Positions 1 to 7,728 are shown, numbered from the stretch's first letter. The stretch is 23,758 bases of DNA from CAJPST01 sp041795785 (GCA_041795785.1 JBHBXR010000094.1:1-23758); one strand, 5' to 3'. Made by a program: numbers and translations. Notes: a model not told the origin generated them from the sequence alone.

Positions 1-410
1 AAAATCAGCTGTTTATCGGTTGTGCCGCGGTTGCCGATTATCGGGTTGAGCAAGTTGCTGAACAAAAAATTAAGAAAACCGACGATAACGACGAACTCAC
101 CCTAAAATTGGTTAAAAATCCTGACATTATCGCATCGGTGGCGGAATTAACGGAAAAACGTCCTTTTACAGTGGGATTTGCGGCGGAAACCCAAAATGTC
201 GAACAATACGCCAAGGACAAGTTGCAACGTAAAAATTTAGATATGATTTGCGCCAATGATGTTTCCGGCGGACAAGTATTCAATGCGGATCAAAACGCCT
301 TGCATCTGTTTTGGCGTAATGGCGAAAAACGATTACCCTTAGCGGATAAAACCAAATTGGCGGAAGCCTTAGTCAACGAAATTGTTGAACGTTATTCAAA
401 GAACAAATAA
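1..410 (+). CDS. coaBC: CoaBC (Dfp), phosphopantothenoylcysteine synthetase domain, 3' part
   Basis: This is the C-terminal part of the bifunctional coenzyme A enzyme: it joins cysteine to 4'-phosphopantothenate (CoaB), and the CoaC half, missing here, decarboxylates the product. The reading frame is open from base 3 to the stop at 408-410, giving about 135 residues; the start lies outside the window. Visible CoaB features are the CAAVADYR stretch near the beginning, a VGFAAET segment, and ICANDVS before the conserved end. The next gene, dut, begins 32 bp downstream on the same strand. The order coaBC-dut-slmA is the classical gammaproteobacterial arrangement and supports the call. Nothing looks damaged; the truncation is only the window edge. 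Confidence 0.93.
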   Translation, partial: NQLFIGCAAVADYRVEQVAEQKIKKTDDNDELTLKLVKNPDIIASVAELTEKRPFTVGFAAETQNVEQYAKDKLQRKNLDMICANDVSGGQVFNADQNALHLFWRNGEKRLPLADKTKLAEALVNEIVERYSKNK

Positions 411-442
411 AAATAGCATCGCTTTTAAACTCAAGGATAAAA

Positions 443-898
443 ATGAAAAAAATAGACGTAAAAATTTTAGATCAGCGTATCGGTACGGAATTTCCGTTGC
501 CTGCCTATGCCACAACAGGCTCGGCGGGATTAGATTTGCGTGCGTTGGTGGAAGAAGGGTTTGACATTCAACCGGGAGAAACCAAATTAATTCCGACCGG
601 TTTATCCATCTATATCGCCGATCCGAATTTAGCCGCGGTGATCCTGCCGCGTTCCGGTTTAGGACATAAAAACGGGATCGTGTTAGGCAATTTAGTCGGT
701 TTAATCGATTCCGATTATCAAGGACCGTTGATGGTTTCCATGTGGAATCGCGGTTCACAACCGTTTCACGTGGAAGTCGGTGATCGTATCGCACAGTTAG
801 TATTTGTACCTGTCGTACAAGCGGAATTTAATATCGTCAGCGAATTTGAGCAGACGGACCGCGGTGCAGGCGGATTCGGTCATTCGGGTAAACAATAA
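443..898 (+). CDS. dut: Deoxyuridine 5'-triphosphate nucleotidohydrolase (dUTPase)
   Basis: Cytosolic homotrimeric dUTPase: it hydrolyses dUTP to dUMP and pyrophosphate, keeping uracil out of DNA and supplying the dTMP precursor. The 151-residue length is normal for the family. All five conserved motifs are present in order: AGLDLRA (about 28-34), PRSGLGHKNGI (69-79), GLIDSDYQGPL (86-96, carrying the catalytic aspartate), GDRIAQLVF (113-121) and the flexible Gly-rich RGAGGFGHSG (140-149). The ATG at 443 follows an AAGGA ribosome binding site. The stop overlaps the start of slmA by one base (TAATG), so the two are probably translationally coupled. Confidence 0.97.
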   Translation: MKKIDVKILDQRIGTEFPLPAYATTGSAGLDLRALVEEGFDIQPGETKLIPTGLSIYIADPNLAAVILPRSGLGHKNGIVLGNLVGLIDSDYQGPLMVSMWNRGSQPFHVEVGDRIAQLVFVPVVQAEFNIVSEFEQTDRGAGGFGHSGKQ

Positions 899-1551
899 TG
901 GCGGCGGAACAACTGGAAATCGAAGCGGTGGAAGAAATCGCACCGCAAAAAAACAGCCCGAAAATTGAAAAACGCACGGTGAAAGAACGTCGCCAGCAAG
1001 TGTTGACGGTATTGACTCATATGTTGCATTCCGAACGCGGTATGGAGCGAATGACGACAGCGCGTTTAGCCGAACAAGTGGGCGTTTCCGAAGCTGCGTT
1101 GTACCGTTATTTCCCAAGCAAAACTAAAATGTTCGAGGCGCTGATTGATAATATTGAAGCCAACCTGTTTGCCCGCATCGATCATTCCGGTTCAATGGAA
1201 AGCAATACGCAGAATCGTATCCGCGATATTTTACAGATGATTTTTGATTTTGCGCGTAAAAATCCGGGCATGACCCGAATTTTGACCGGACACGCTTTGA
1301 TGTTTGAAGAGAGCAAATTACAAGCCCGTGTCGCTCAGTTTTTTGATCGTTTGGAAATGAAATTTTTCAATATCTTACAAATGCGTAGGCGGGAAGGCAA
1401 AATTTTTTCGGTGGACGAAAGAACCGTTGCCGCACACTTGGTGACGCTATGTGAAGGACAGTTTATGCGCTATGTACGCACCAATTTCCGTTACACGCCG
1501 AACCAAGGTTTTGAACAGCAATGGCGTTTGATCGAAACCTTATTTGCATAA
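898..1551 (+). CDS. slmA: Nucleoid occlusion factor SlmA (TetR family)
   Basis: SlmA is a TetR-like DNA-binding protein. In E. coli it binds dispersed chromosomal sites and blocks FtsZ ring assembly over the nucleoid. The 217-residue length fits. A basic N-terminal segment (about 22-34) is followed by a TetR helix-turn-helix at about residues 52-76 containing TTARLAEQVGVSEAALYRYF, then an all-helical ligand/dimer domain. It lies directly after dut with a one-base TAATG overlap, the same position as slmA (formerly ttk) in E. coli. The first 20 residues are acidic and of low complexity; no better internal start is apparent. The family call is secure, and the role is by homology and gene order. 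Confidence 0.95.
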   Translation: MAAEQLEIEAVEEIAPQKNSPKIEKRTVKERRQQVLTVLTHMLHSERGMERMTTARLAEQVGVSEAALYRYFPSKTKMFEALIDNIEANLFARIDHSGSMESNTQNRIRDILQMIFDFARKNPGMTRILTGHALMFEESKLQARVAQFFDRLEMKFFNILQMRRREGKIFSVDERTVAAHLVTLCEGQFMRYVRTNFRYTPNQGFEQQWRLIETLFA

Positions 1552-1573
1552 TCGCCAAAATTAAGGTAAAAAG

Positions 1574-1792
1574 ATGATTATTCCGTGGCAGCAATTGGAA
1601 GAAGAAACTTTAGTCAACATCGTTGAAAGTTTCATTTTACGCGAAGGAACGGATTACGGCTTTGAAGAGCTTTCTTTGGAGCAGAAAAAGCAAAACTTAC
1701 TGACTAGAATCCATCATGGCGATGCCGTTATTGTTTGGTCAGAATTACACGAAACCATTGATATCAAAAACAAAATGGAATTTTCAAAGTAG
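1574..1792 (+). CDS. YheU family (UPF0270) small protein
   Basis: A 72-residue protein of the UPF0270/YheU family, whose biochemical function is not established. Recognisable family blocks are the N-terminal IPWQQLEEETL, the REGTDYG segment and the VIVWSELHET segment near the C-terminus. The ATG at 1574 follows an AAGG sequence 8-9 bases upstream. It sits 22 bp after slmA and 38 bp before crp, with no visible terminator between them, so it may be co-transcribed with either. A yheU gene also lies near crp in E. coli, so the neighbourhood is conserved. Confidence 0.88.
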   Translation: MIIPWQQLEEETLVNIVESFILREGTDYGFEELSLEQKKQNLLTRIHHGDAVIVWSELHETIDIKNKMEFSK

Positions 1793-1830
1793 AGTGAATT
1801 ACTTATGAATCAGTATCTCAAGGGGGTTTT

Positions 1831-2472
1831 ATGCAAGAACAAGTTCAAATAACGCAAACGGCGGATCCGACATTAGAATGGTTCCTTTCCCATTGCCATA
1901 TTCATAAATATCCGCTTAAAAGTGCGATCATTAATGCCGGCGAAAAAGCGGAAACCCTTTACTATCTTATCAAAGGTTCCGTCGCGGTAATGATGAAAGA
2001 CGAAGACGGCAAAGAAATGATCTTGTCTTATTTGGGACAAGGGGATTTCTTCGGCGAAGCGGGCTTATTTGAAGAAGGTCAAACCCGTTCGGCGTGGGTG
2101 CGGGCAAAAAATACCTGCGATGTGGCGGAAATTTCCTATAAAAAATTCCGTCAGTTAATTCAGGTCAATCCCGAAATCTTAATGATGTTAACCGCACAAC
2201 TGGCGCGTCGTCTGCAACATACTTCGCGTCAAGTAAAAAATTTGGCGTTTTTAGATGTCACGGGGCGTATTGCGCAAACCCTGTTGAATCTGACTAAAAT
2301 GCCGGAAGCTATGACCCATCCCGAAGGAATGCAAATTAAAATTACCCGTCAGGAAATCGGACAAATGGTGGGCTGTTCCCGTGAAACCGTCGGACGTATC
2401 ATCAAAATGTTGGAAGATCAAAATCTCATCTCGGCACACGGCAAAACTATTGTAGTATACGGTGCACGATAG
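1831..2472 (+). CDS. crp: cAMP receptor protein (CRP), catabolite activator
   Basis: Global cAMP-dependent transcription regulator, 213 residues. The N-terminal cyclic-nucleotide-binding domain contains FFGEAGLF (73-80) and RSAW (86-89), equivalent to the cAMP-contacting Gly-Glu and Arg-Ser of E. coli CRP; LQHTSRQV carries the Thr-Ser pair that contacts the adenine. The C-terminal helix-turn-helix reads RQEIGQMVGCSRETVGRIIK, with the Arg-Glu...Arg recognition residues intact, so it should read the TGTGA-N6-TCACA consensus found in the ula and tkt control regions of this window. The ATG at 1831 follows AAGGGGG. An upstream ATG at 1805 is out of frame. In Pasteurellaceae, CRP also controls competence and sugar use (family knowledge). 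Confidence 0.97.
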   Translation: MQEQVQITQTADPTLEWFLSHCHIHKYPLKSAIINAGEKAETLYYLIKGSVAVMMKDEDGKEMILSYLGQGDFFGEAGLFEEGQTRSAWVRAKNTCDVAEISYKKFRQLIQVNPEILMMLTAQLARRLQHTSRQVKNLAFLDVTGRIAQTLLNLTKMPEAMTHPEGMQIKITRQEIGQMVGCSRETVGRIIKMLEDQNLISAHGKTIVVYGAR

Positions 2473-2494
2473 ATTGTATCACTGACATGAAAAC

Positions 2495-2537
2495 AAAAGT
2501 GCGGTTAAAAGATTCTCTGTTTTTTAACCGCACTTTT
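2495..2537 (+). terminator. Terminator after crp built from two inverted uptake sequences
   Basis: A perfect 16-bp stem (2495-2510 with 2522-2537) closes an 11-base loop and ends in a T run. Each arm contains the uptake core AAGTGCGGT in opposite orientation. It lies 22 bp after the crp stop. Inverted uptake-sequence pairs acting as terminators are well known in Haemophilus-type genomes. Confidence 0.85.
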
Positions 2538-2544
2538 ATTTTGT

Positions 2545-2574
2545 CTACTATGCCTACTTCCCTACTATGCCTAC
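2545..2574. repeat. Short direct repeat CTACTATGCCTAC, two copies
   Basis: The 13-mer CTACTATGCCTAC occurs at 2545-2557 and again at 2562-2574, separated by 4 bases, in the gap between the crp and rpoH terminators. No function can be assigned. Confidence 0.6.
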
Positions 2575-2579
2575 AAAAA

Positions 2580-2620
2580 AGCCCCTTAATCGTTTTAAAA
2601 TCCTATCCGATTAAGGGGCT
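2580..2620 (-). terminator. Terminator after rpoH
   Basis: A perfect 13-bp stem (AGCCCCTTAATCG at 2580-2592 with its complement at 2608-2620) is flanked on the left by six A residues, which form the U tract of a minus-strand transcript. It lies 22 bp past the rpoH stop. With the crp terminator it separates two converging genes. Confidence 0.88.
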
Positions 2621-2641
2621 GATTATTGAGTATAAAACCCG

Positions 2642-3490
2642 TTAAAAACTGACCGCACTTTTTAGTTTTTTCAATGCGTTGGCTTCCAGCTGACGCACAC
2701 GTTCGGCGGAAATATTGTATTTTGCCGCCAAATCATGCAAGGTCGCTTTGTTATCGTCTAACCAACGGGCTTTGATAATATCCTGACTGCGTTCGTCCAA
2801 GCTGTCCAACGCCAAGCTCAGTTGATCAACCGCTTGCGTTTCGAAATTTTCATCTTCCAGTTCGGCGGCAAAGTTGGAACTTTTATCTTCCAAATAAAGC
2901 GCCGGCGCATAGGTTTCTTCCTCATTTTCGTCGGTCGGTAAATCAAAACCGACATCCGCACCGGTCATTCGACTTTCCATTTCGATAACATCTTCTTTGG
3001 AAACGCCTAACTCGTTCGCCACTAATTCCACTTCGTTTTCGTTAAACCAACCCAAACGCTGTTTGGTTTTACGCAGATTGAAGAATAATTTACGTTGTGC
3101 TTTGGTGGTCGCCACTTTAACGATACGCCAATTGCGCAATACATATTCGTGAATTTCCGCTTTGATCCAATGTACGGCGAAAGAAACCAAACGCACGCCC
3201 ACTTCCGGGTTAAAACGTTTAACCGCTTTCATCAAGCCGATATTGCCCTCTTGGATTAAATCCGCTTGAGGAAGTCCATAGCCGGAATAACCGCGCGCGA
3301 CATGGATGACAAAGCGCAAGTGAGACAGAATCAGCTGTTTTGCCGCCTCCAAGTCCGCCTGATAGTACAAACGCTCAGCCAATTCCTTTTCTTCCTCCGC
3401 GCTGAGCATAGGATATTCGTTCGCCGCGCGGATATAACCTTCGAGGCTACCTTGTGGAACCAACATCATAGTTTGTGTTTCTTTGTTCAT
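2642..3490 (-). CDS. rpoH: RNA polymerase heat-shock sigma factor RpoH (sigma-32)
   Basis: Alternative sigma factor that directs RNA polymerase to heat-shock promoters; 282 residues, normal for sigma-32. Region 2 is visible as HLRFVIHVARGYSGYGLPQADLIQEG and the following core/-10 recognition helices (about 57-125). The RpoH box QRKLFFNLR, diagnostic for sigma-32 against sigma-70, lies just after region 2.4. Region 4 ends in a helix-turn-helix containing LAAKYNISAERVRQLEANAL. The ATG at 3490 is preceded on the minus strand by AAGGAAG five bases away. The last codons (K-S-A-V-S-F) contain an uptake core (2652-2660), so an uptake sequence has been accommodated inside the C-terminus. The gene is monocistronic, with its own terminator. 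Confidence 0.97.
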   Translation of the reverse strand: MNKETQTMMLVPQGSLEGYIRAANEYPMLSAEEEKELAERLYYQADLEAAKQLILSHLRFVIHVARGYSGYGLPQADLIQEGNIGLMKAVKRFNPEVGVRLVSFAVHWIKAEIHEYVLRNWRIVKVATTKAQRKLFFNLRKTKQRLGWFNENEVELVANELGVSKEDVIEMESRMTGADVGFDLPTDENEEETYAPALYLEDKSSNFAAELEDENFETQAVDQLSLALDSLDERSQDIIKARWLDDNKATLHDLAAKYNISAERVRQLEANALKKLKSAVSF

Positions 3491-3697
3491 TATCTTCCTT
3501 CTTTTACAAATAATTAACGGTTTACAAGCGTATTATAGCACAAATACAAGCAAGCTTGTCGTTCTCTTTTTTACGCTCTCTTTTGACTGTTATTTTAACC
3601 AAAAGTTCTTAAGATTTGCTTAATTGGTCGCAAGTGCGGTCAAAAACAAACGTATTTTATGATATTCTTCCTGTAAATTTTAAGAAAGGAAAAAACA

Positions 3698-4168
3698 ATG
3701 AAAAATCCGACCGCACTTTGTCCCTGCCAATCGGGTAAACATTATCAAGATTGCTGTGAGCCGCTGCATCGGCAACAACTGCCGCTGACCGCCGAGCAAC
3801 TGATGCGTTCGCGTTATAGCGCTTATGTATTGCAACGGATTGATTATATTGTGCAAACCACCGTGCCGAGTCAACAGTCGCTGTTAGATCAAGCGGCGTT
3901 GCGACAATGGGCGGAAACAACCCGTTGGGTCGGTTTGCAAGTCCTTACCCATCGGGCGGATGTAGATAAAAGCCACAGTACGGTGGAATTTAAAGCCTAC
4001 TTTGAAAATGCGGAAGGACGGCGGGAACACCATGAGAAATCCCTGTTTGTCAAAATCGGCAAGCGTTGGTTTTTCGTTGATCCGAGCGTGCCCTTGCCGA
4101 CCATGAAACAGCCCTGCGTATGCGGTTCGGGGAAGAAATTCAAGCACTGCTGCGGAGGCTTGTTATGA
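3698..4168 (+). CDS. ychJ: YchJ family protein with two SEC-C zinc-binding motifs
   Basis: A 156-residue protein of the YchJ/UPF0225 family, molecular function unknown. A SEC-C metal-binding motif is present at each end: CPCQSGKHYQDCC at residues 8-20 and CVCGSGKKFKHCC at 140-152, both with the C-x-C ... C-C zinc ligands. The central domain is the NTF2-like YchJ middle domain, with LMRSRYSAYV near its start. The ATG at 3698 follows AAAGGA. An uptake core (3710-3718) lies in codons 5-7, immediately before the first SEC-C motif. The stop overlaps the start of yihY as ATGA, the first of two such overlaps in this three-gene run. Confidence 0.9.
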   Translation: MKNPTALCPCQSGKHYQDCCEPLHRQQLPLTAEQLMRSRYSAYVLQRIDYIVQTTVPSQQSLLDQAALRQWAETTRWVGLQVLTHRADVDKSHSTVEFKAYFENAEGRREHHEKSLFVKIGKRWFFVDPSVPLPTMKQPCVCGSGKKFKHCCGGLL

Positions 4169-5013
4169 ATCACTTGAAACTCTTTTTAGATGTCTTTTGG
4201 CATCGTTTTAATCAAAATAAACTGACGCAAGCCGCCGGTTATTTAACCTACAGCACCACATTGGCGATTGTTCCCTTGGTGATGGTGGTGTTTTCCGTTT
4301 TTTCCGCTTTCCCGATGTTCAACGAAACCACGGGCGCCTTAAAGGAATTTATTTTTACTAACTTTGCGCCTGCCGCCAGTGATGTGGTGGGCGGTTATAT
4401 TGATGAATTCGTGAATAATTCCAAACAGATGAGTGCGGTGGGAATCATCAGTTTGATTTTAGTGGCACTGTTATTGATTAACTCCATCGACCGCACGCTC
4501 AATGACATTTGGAACGCCAAAAACCGCAGCACGGTGTTTTCTTTTGCGGTTTATTGGACGATTTTGACCTTAGGACCGATTTTTATCGGCGCCAGTATCG
4601 CCATCAGTTCCTATATTACGTCGATTAAAGTCTTTAATGAGGGAATTTCCCTGCCCTTCGGCTTACAGTTACTCAGCTTCGTACCGTTTTTTCTGACGTG
4701 GTTGAGTTTTACCTTAATTTATACGTTAGTGCCGAATGTGAAAGTCCGTATGCAACATGCGGCGGCTGGCGCTTTGGTGGCTGCGGTGTTTTTCACTTTG
4801 GGGAAAAAAGCGTTCGCTTGGTATATTGCAACTTTCCCTTCTTATCAGTTAATTTACGGTGTTATGGCGACTTTGCCGTTAACGTTGTTGTGGATTCAGC
4901 TAAGTTGGATATTTGTGTTACTGGGCGCACAATTAACCGCCGTACTCGGCGATATGCGTCAAATTAAATTAGGGAAATTGGAACTGATGACGATTAAGGA
5001 AAAAACGGAATGA
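4165..5013 (+). CDS. yihY: YihY/BrkB family inner-membrane protein
   Basis: A 282-residue integral membrane protein of the YihY/BrkB family (once misnamed RNase BN); its transport or envelope role is unproven. The family signature AAGYLTYSTTLAIVPLVMVVFSVFSAF lies near the N-terminus as the first membrane helix, split here for reading as AAGYLTYSTTL then a hydrophobic run. About six hydrophobic segments follow, ending with LTLLWIQLSWIFVLLGAQL. I chose the ATG at 4165, which overlaps the ychJ stop (ATGA) and gives the usual start MNHLKLFLDVFWHRF; an upstream in-frame ATG at 4120 would extend 15 residues into ychJ and is unlikely. The stop overlaps dtd by ATGA, so all three genes are probably coupled. 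Confidence 0.9.
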   Translation: MNHLKLFLDVFWHRFNQNKLTQAAGYLTYSTTLAIVPLVMVVFSVFSAFPMFNETTGALKEFIFTNFAPAASDVVGGYIDEFVNNSKQMSAVGIISLILVALLLINSIDRTLNDIWNAKNRSTVFSFAVYWTILTLGPIFIGASIAISSYITSIKVFNEGISLPFGLQLLSFVPFFLTWLSFTLIYTLVPNVKVRMQHAAAGALVAAVFFTLGKKAFAWYIATFPSYQLIYGVMATLPLTLLWIQLSWIFVLLGAQLTAVLGDMRQIKLGKLELMTIKEKTE

Positions 5014-5444
5014 TTGCATTAATTCAACGCGTTACTCACGCCAAAGTGGACGTGAACGGCGAAACCGTCGGGCAAATTAATAAAGGATTGTTGGTGTTAT
5101 TGGGTGTAGAAAAAGAAGACGATCAACACAAAGCCGATCGTTTAGCCGAGAAAGTGCTGAACTACCGTGTGTTCAGTGATGCCGACGGCAAAATGAATCT
5201 CAACGTGCAACAGGCGGGCGGCGAAATATTGGTCGTATCGCAATTTACCTTGTCCGCAGATACGCAAAAAGGGTTGCGTCCTAGCTTTTCCAAAGGCGCG
5301 CCGCCGGAACTGGCGGAACGGCTTTATGAGTATTTCATACAAAAGTGCGGTCAAAAAATTACGGTTTTTAGCGGACGATTCGCAGCGGATATGCAAGTGA
5401 GTTTGACCAATGACGGTCCGGTGACGTTCTGGCTGAATGTGTAA
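5010..5444 (+). CDS. dtd: D-aminoacyl-tRNA deacylase
   Basis: Hydrolyses D-amino acids from mischarged tRNAs (historically D-Tyr-tRNA), recycling the tRNA; a cytosolic homodimer. The 144-residue length is typical. Diagnostic motifs are SQFTL at 77-81 and the Gly-cisPro block GPVT at 136-139, which together form the chiral-checking active site across the dimer. The start ATG overlaps the yihY stop (ATGA). An uptake core (5343-5351) is encoded in the C-terminal third (Q-K-C-G-Q). The gene order yihY-dtd is also seen in enterobacteria. Confidence 0.96.
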   Translation: MIALIQRVTHAKVDVNGETVGQINKGLLVLLGVEKEDDQHKADRLAEKVLNYRVFSDADGKMNLNVQQAGGEILVVSQFTLSADTQKGLRPSFSKGAPPELAERLYEYFIQKCGQKITVFSGRFAADMQVSLTNDGPVTFWLNV

Positions 5445-5569
5445 CATGCCGTTTTTTTGACTTTGATATAGTTTTTAGTTATAGCCAAGAAAATTTTGTT
5501 CTTTAAATTGACCGCACTTTAATTATATAGTTAGCCGGTCAGATTATTTTTCACGGTTCGGAGGAAAAC

Positions 5570-7162
5570 ATGAAACCTATTGCTCAACTTTCAATCGGCG
5601 CGTTATTATTAACGGCGGCAACCTTTGTCCAAGCGGCGGAAACAACCTTTATCAACTGTACCAGCCGTTCGCCGTCGGGCTTCAGTCCCGCACTGGTGAT
5701 GGACGGCATCTCCTATAACGCCAGCTCTCAGCAAGTGTATAACCGTTTAGTGGAATTTAAACGCGGCAGTACGGATTTGGAACCGGGTTTAGCGGAAAGC
5801 TGGACTATCAGTGATGACGGTTTAACTTATACTTTCCAATTGCGTAAAGGCGTAAAATTTCACGCCAATAAAGAATTTACCCCAAGCCGTGAATTTAATG
5901 CCGATGATGTGATTTTCTCTTTTCAGCGCCAGCTGGATCCGAATCATCCTTATCATAAGGTCTCCAACGGCACTTATCCGTATTTCAAAGCGATGAAATT
6001 TCCAAGCCTGTTAAAAGCGGTGGAAAAGCTTGACGAGCATACCGTGCGTATCACGCTAAACAAACAGGACGCGACTTTCTTAGCCAGTTTGGGGATGGAT
6101 TTTATCTCCGTTTATTCGGCGGAATACGCGGATAAAATGATGGCGGCGGGCAAACCGGAAACCATTGATAATCAACCGATCGGCACCGGACCTTTCGTCT
6201 TTGCCGGTTATCAGACAGATCAGGCGGTTCGCTTCCTCGCCAATAAAGACTACTGGAAAGGCAAAGCGCCGATCGACCGCCTGATTTTCAGCATTACACC
6301 GGACGCCACCGCGCGCTATGCCAAATTGCAAACCGGCGCTTGCGATATGATGGATTTCCCGAATGCGGCGGATTTGGAACGGATGAAGAAAGATCCGAAA
6401 GTACAGCTATTATCGCAAGAAGGATTGAACGTGGCTTATATCGCCTTTAACACGGAAAAAGCGCCGTTTGATAACCTGAAAGTACGTCAGGCGCTTAATT
6501 ACGCCACTGATAAAAACACCATTTTAAACGTGGTTTATCAAGGTGCGGGCATTGCGGCGAAAAACCCGTTGCCGCCGACCATTTGGGGTTATAACGATGC
6601 CGTTCAGGATTATCCGTACGATCTGGCAAAAGCCAAACAGCTGCTGACTGAAGCGGGTTACCCGAACGGTTTTGAAACCGAGCTTTGGGTGCAGCCGGTG
6701 GTTCGTAATTCCAACCCGAACCCGCGTCGTATGGCGGAAATTCTACAAAGCGATTGGGAAAAAATCGGCGTTAAAGCCAAATTGGTCAGTTACGAATGGG
6801 GCGATTATATTAAACGCACCAAAGAAGGTCAGTTCACCGCCGGTACTTACGGCTGGTCGGGCGACAACGGCGATCCAGACAACTTCTTGTCACCGTTACT
6901 TGCCAGTGAGAATGCCGGCAACAGCAACTACGCCCGTTGGAAAAATGCGGAATACGACGCATTATTGGCAAAAGCCATCGGTTTGAAAGATCAGCAAGAG
7001 CGTGCCGAATTGTATAAACAAGCGCAAGTTATCGTGAAAGAACAAGCGCCGTGGATCACCGTCGCCCATTCTGTCACGTTCACGCCGCTCAGCCTGCGCG
7101 TACGCGATTACAAACTAAGCCCGTTCGGTTACAGCGCCTTTTATGGGGTAAAAGTGGAATAA
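5570..7162 (+). CDS. dppA: Periplasmic dipeptide-binding protein, DppA-like (SBP family 5)
   Basis: Periplasmic substrate-binding component of a peptide ABC importer, 530 residues, close to E. coli DppA (535). A Sec signal peptide covers about residues 1-22 and ends VQA-A with no lipobox cysteine, so it should be soluble rather than a lipoprotein; this argues against the heme-binding lipoprotein HbpA, a close relative. Family features are YNRLVEFK, LEPGLAESW, the NADDVIFSF block, IGTGPF, the SITPDA stretch, VRQALNYA and the GWSGDNGDPDNF ligand-pocket region. The ATG follows GGAGG. It stands alone: no dppBCDF genes follow, so the permease must be encoded elsewhere. A USS lies in its promoter region (5511-5519), and a strong terminator follows its stop. 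Confidence 0.9.
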   Translation: MKPIAQLSIGALLLTAATFVQAAETTFINCTSRSPSGFSPALVMDGISYNASSQQVYNRLVEFKRGSTDLEPGLAESWTISDDGLTYTFQLRKGVKFHANKEFTPSREFNADDVIFSFQRQLDPNHPYHKVSNGTYPYFKAMKFPSLLKAVEKLDEHTVRITLNKQDATFLASLGMDFISVYSAEYADKMMAAGKPETIDNQPIGTGPFVFAGYQTDQAVRFLANKDYWKGKAPIDRLIFSITPDATARYAKLQTGACDMMDFPNAADLERMKKDPKVQLLSQEGLNVAYIAFNTEKAPFDNLKVRQALNYATDKNTILNVVYQGAGIAAKNPLPPTIWGYNDAVQDYPYDLAKAKQLLTEAGYPNGFETELWVQPVVRNSNPNPRRMAEILQSDWEKIGVKAKLVSYEWGDYIKRTKEGQFTAGTYGWSGDNGDPDNFLSPLLASENAGNSNYARWKNAEYDALLAKAIGLKDQQERAELYKQAQVIVKEQAPWITVAHSVTFTPLSLRVRDYKLSPFGYSAFYGVKVE

Positions 7163-7171
7163 GGCAATACA

Positions 7172-7208
7172 AAATAAAAACGCCGTATCGTTAAATGATA
7201 CGGCGTTT
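7172..7208 (+). terminator. Terminator after dppA; copy 1 of a 37-bp direct repeat
   Basis: A 12-bp perfect stem (AAACGCCGTATC at 7178-7189 with 7197-7208) closes a 7-base loop and ends in a T run 16 bp after the dppA stop. The same 37 bp, with one base changed, recurs at 9735-9771. The decayed insertion sequence lies exactly between the two copies. Confidence 0.88.
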
Positions 7209-7219
7209 CAGAACACTGA

Positions 7220-7249
7220 CAAACCTCTAGATATCTCTCTAGAGGTTTG
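7220..7249. repeat. Perfect 12-bp inverted repeat near the left end of the IS remnant
   Basis: CAAACCTCTAGA (7220-7231) pairs perfectly with 7238-7249 around the 6-base loop TATCTC. It lies just inside the left copy of the terminator repeat. A smaller pair follows (ATAGGCAT at 7255-7262 and its complement at 7273-7280), overlapping the start of the transposase remnant. These may be subterminal IS structures or a read-through block; neither is proven. Confidence 0.65.
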
Positions 7250-7272
7250 AACCAATAGGCATATAGAAGGAA

Positions 7273-7575
7273 ATGCCTATGCTTAAAAAACCCACAGCTC
7301 CCCAAAACTATCTTGTGTGCAAGGTCGCTAAAGCCATTGATTTTGAATTTATCCATGATGAAGTCGCCCATCTCTATTACTAAGATAAAGGTCCCTGGTA
7401 GTTGACTCGGTTCGTTTGTTTAAAATCATGTTGTTGGGGTATCTATTCAGTATTAAAAGTGAACGCTAACTAGTGAAAGAGATTGAAGTCAATGTAGCTT
7501 ACTGTTAGTTTTTTGGGATGTCATTAACAGAAAAAGTCATTGATGCCTGTACCCTAAACCAAAATTTATTCTCTT
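7273..7575 (+). pseudogene. IS1182-family transposase, N-terminal fragment, broken
   Basis: From the ATG at 7273 the frame reads MPMLKKPTAPQNYLVCKVAK then AIDFEFIHDEVAHLYY and stops at 7381-7383. After a further stop and a frame change near 7400 the same protein continues as VDSVRLFKIMLLGYLFSIKS, then ER-stop-LVKEIEVNVAY, C-stop-FFGMSLTEKVIDA and CTLNQN. This is the order expected for the N-terminal domain of IS1182-family transposases. At least four lesions (in-frame stops and a frameshift) show it is non-functional. Similarity fades at about 7575, where an AT-rich sequence leading to the ATPase gene begins. Confidence 0.8.
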
Positions 7576-7665
7576 ACAGTAACAGTTTGATAGGATAAGA
7601 AAATTGTTTCTACAGTCCATAGGTTATAAGAAGATATATATGGATATGTTTTTTTTTGCATATCA

Positions 7666-7694
7666 TTGCATATTTTGTTATATCTACTTATACT
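7666..7694 (+). promoter_or_regulatory. Predicted promoter of the ATPase gene
   Basis: A -35 box TTGCAT (7666-7671) and a -10 box TATACT (7689-7694) are separated by exactly 17 bp in a very AT-rich stretch, placing a start near 7701. The ATG of the ATPase follows at 7729, with TTGGAG eight bases upstream of it. The gene therefore seems to carry its own expression signals. Confidence 0.6.
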
Positions 7695-7728
7695 TTCTTA
7701 TCATTCTTTCTAAGTTGGAGAAAACATA

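Noticed and set aside
4120..4164. Longer N-terminus for YihY from the ATG at 4120
   Set aside because: It would overlap ychJ by 16 codons and lacks family similarity; the ATGA-coupled start at 4165 fits better.
4165..5013. RNase BN annotation for the YihY protein
   Set aside because: That name came from a historical misassignment; the protein is a multi-helix membrane protein without nuclease motifs.
5570..7162. Heme-binding lipoprotein HbpA
   Set aside because: The signal peptide ends in VQA-A with no cysteine at the cleavage site, so it lacks the lipobox expected of HbpA.
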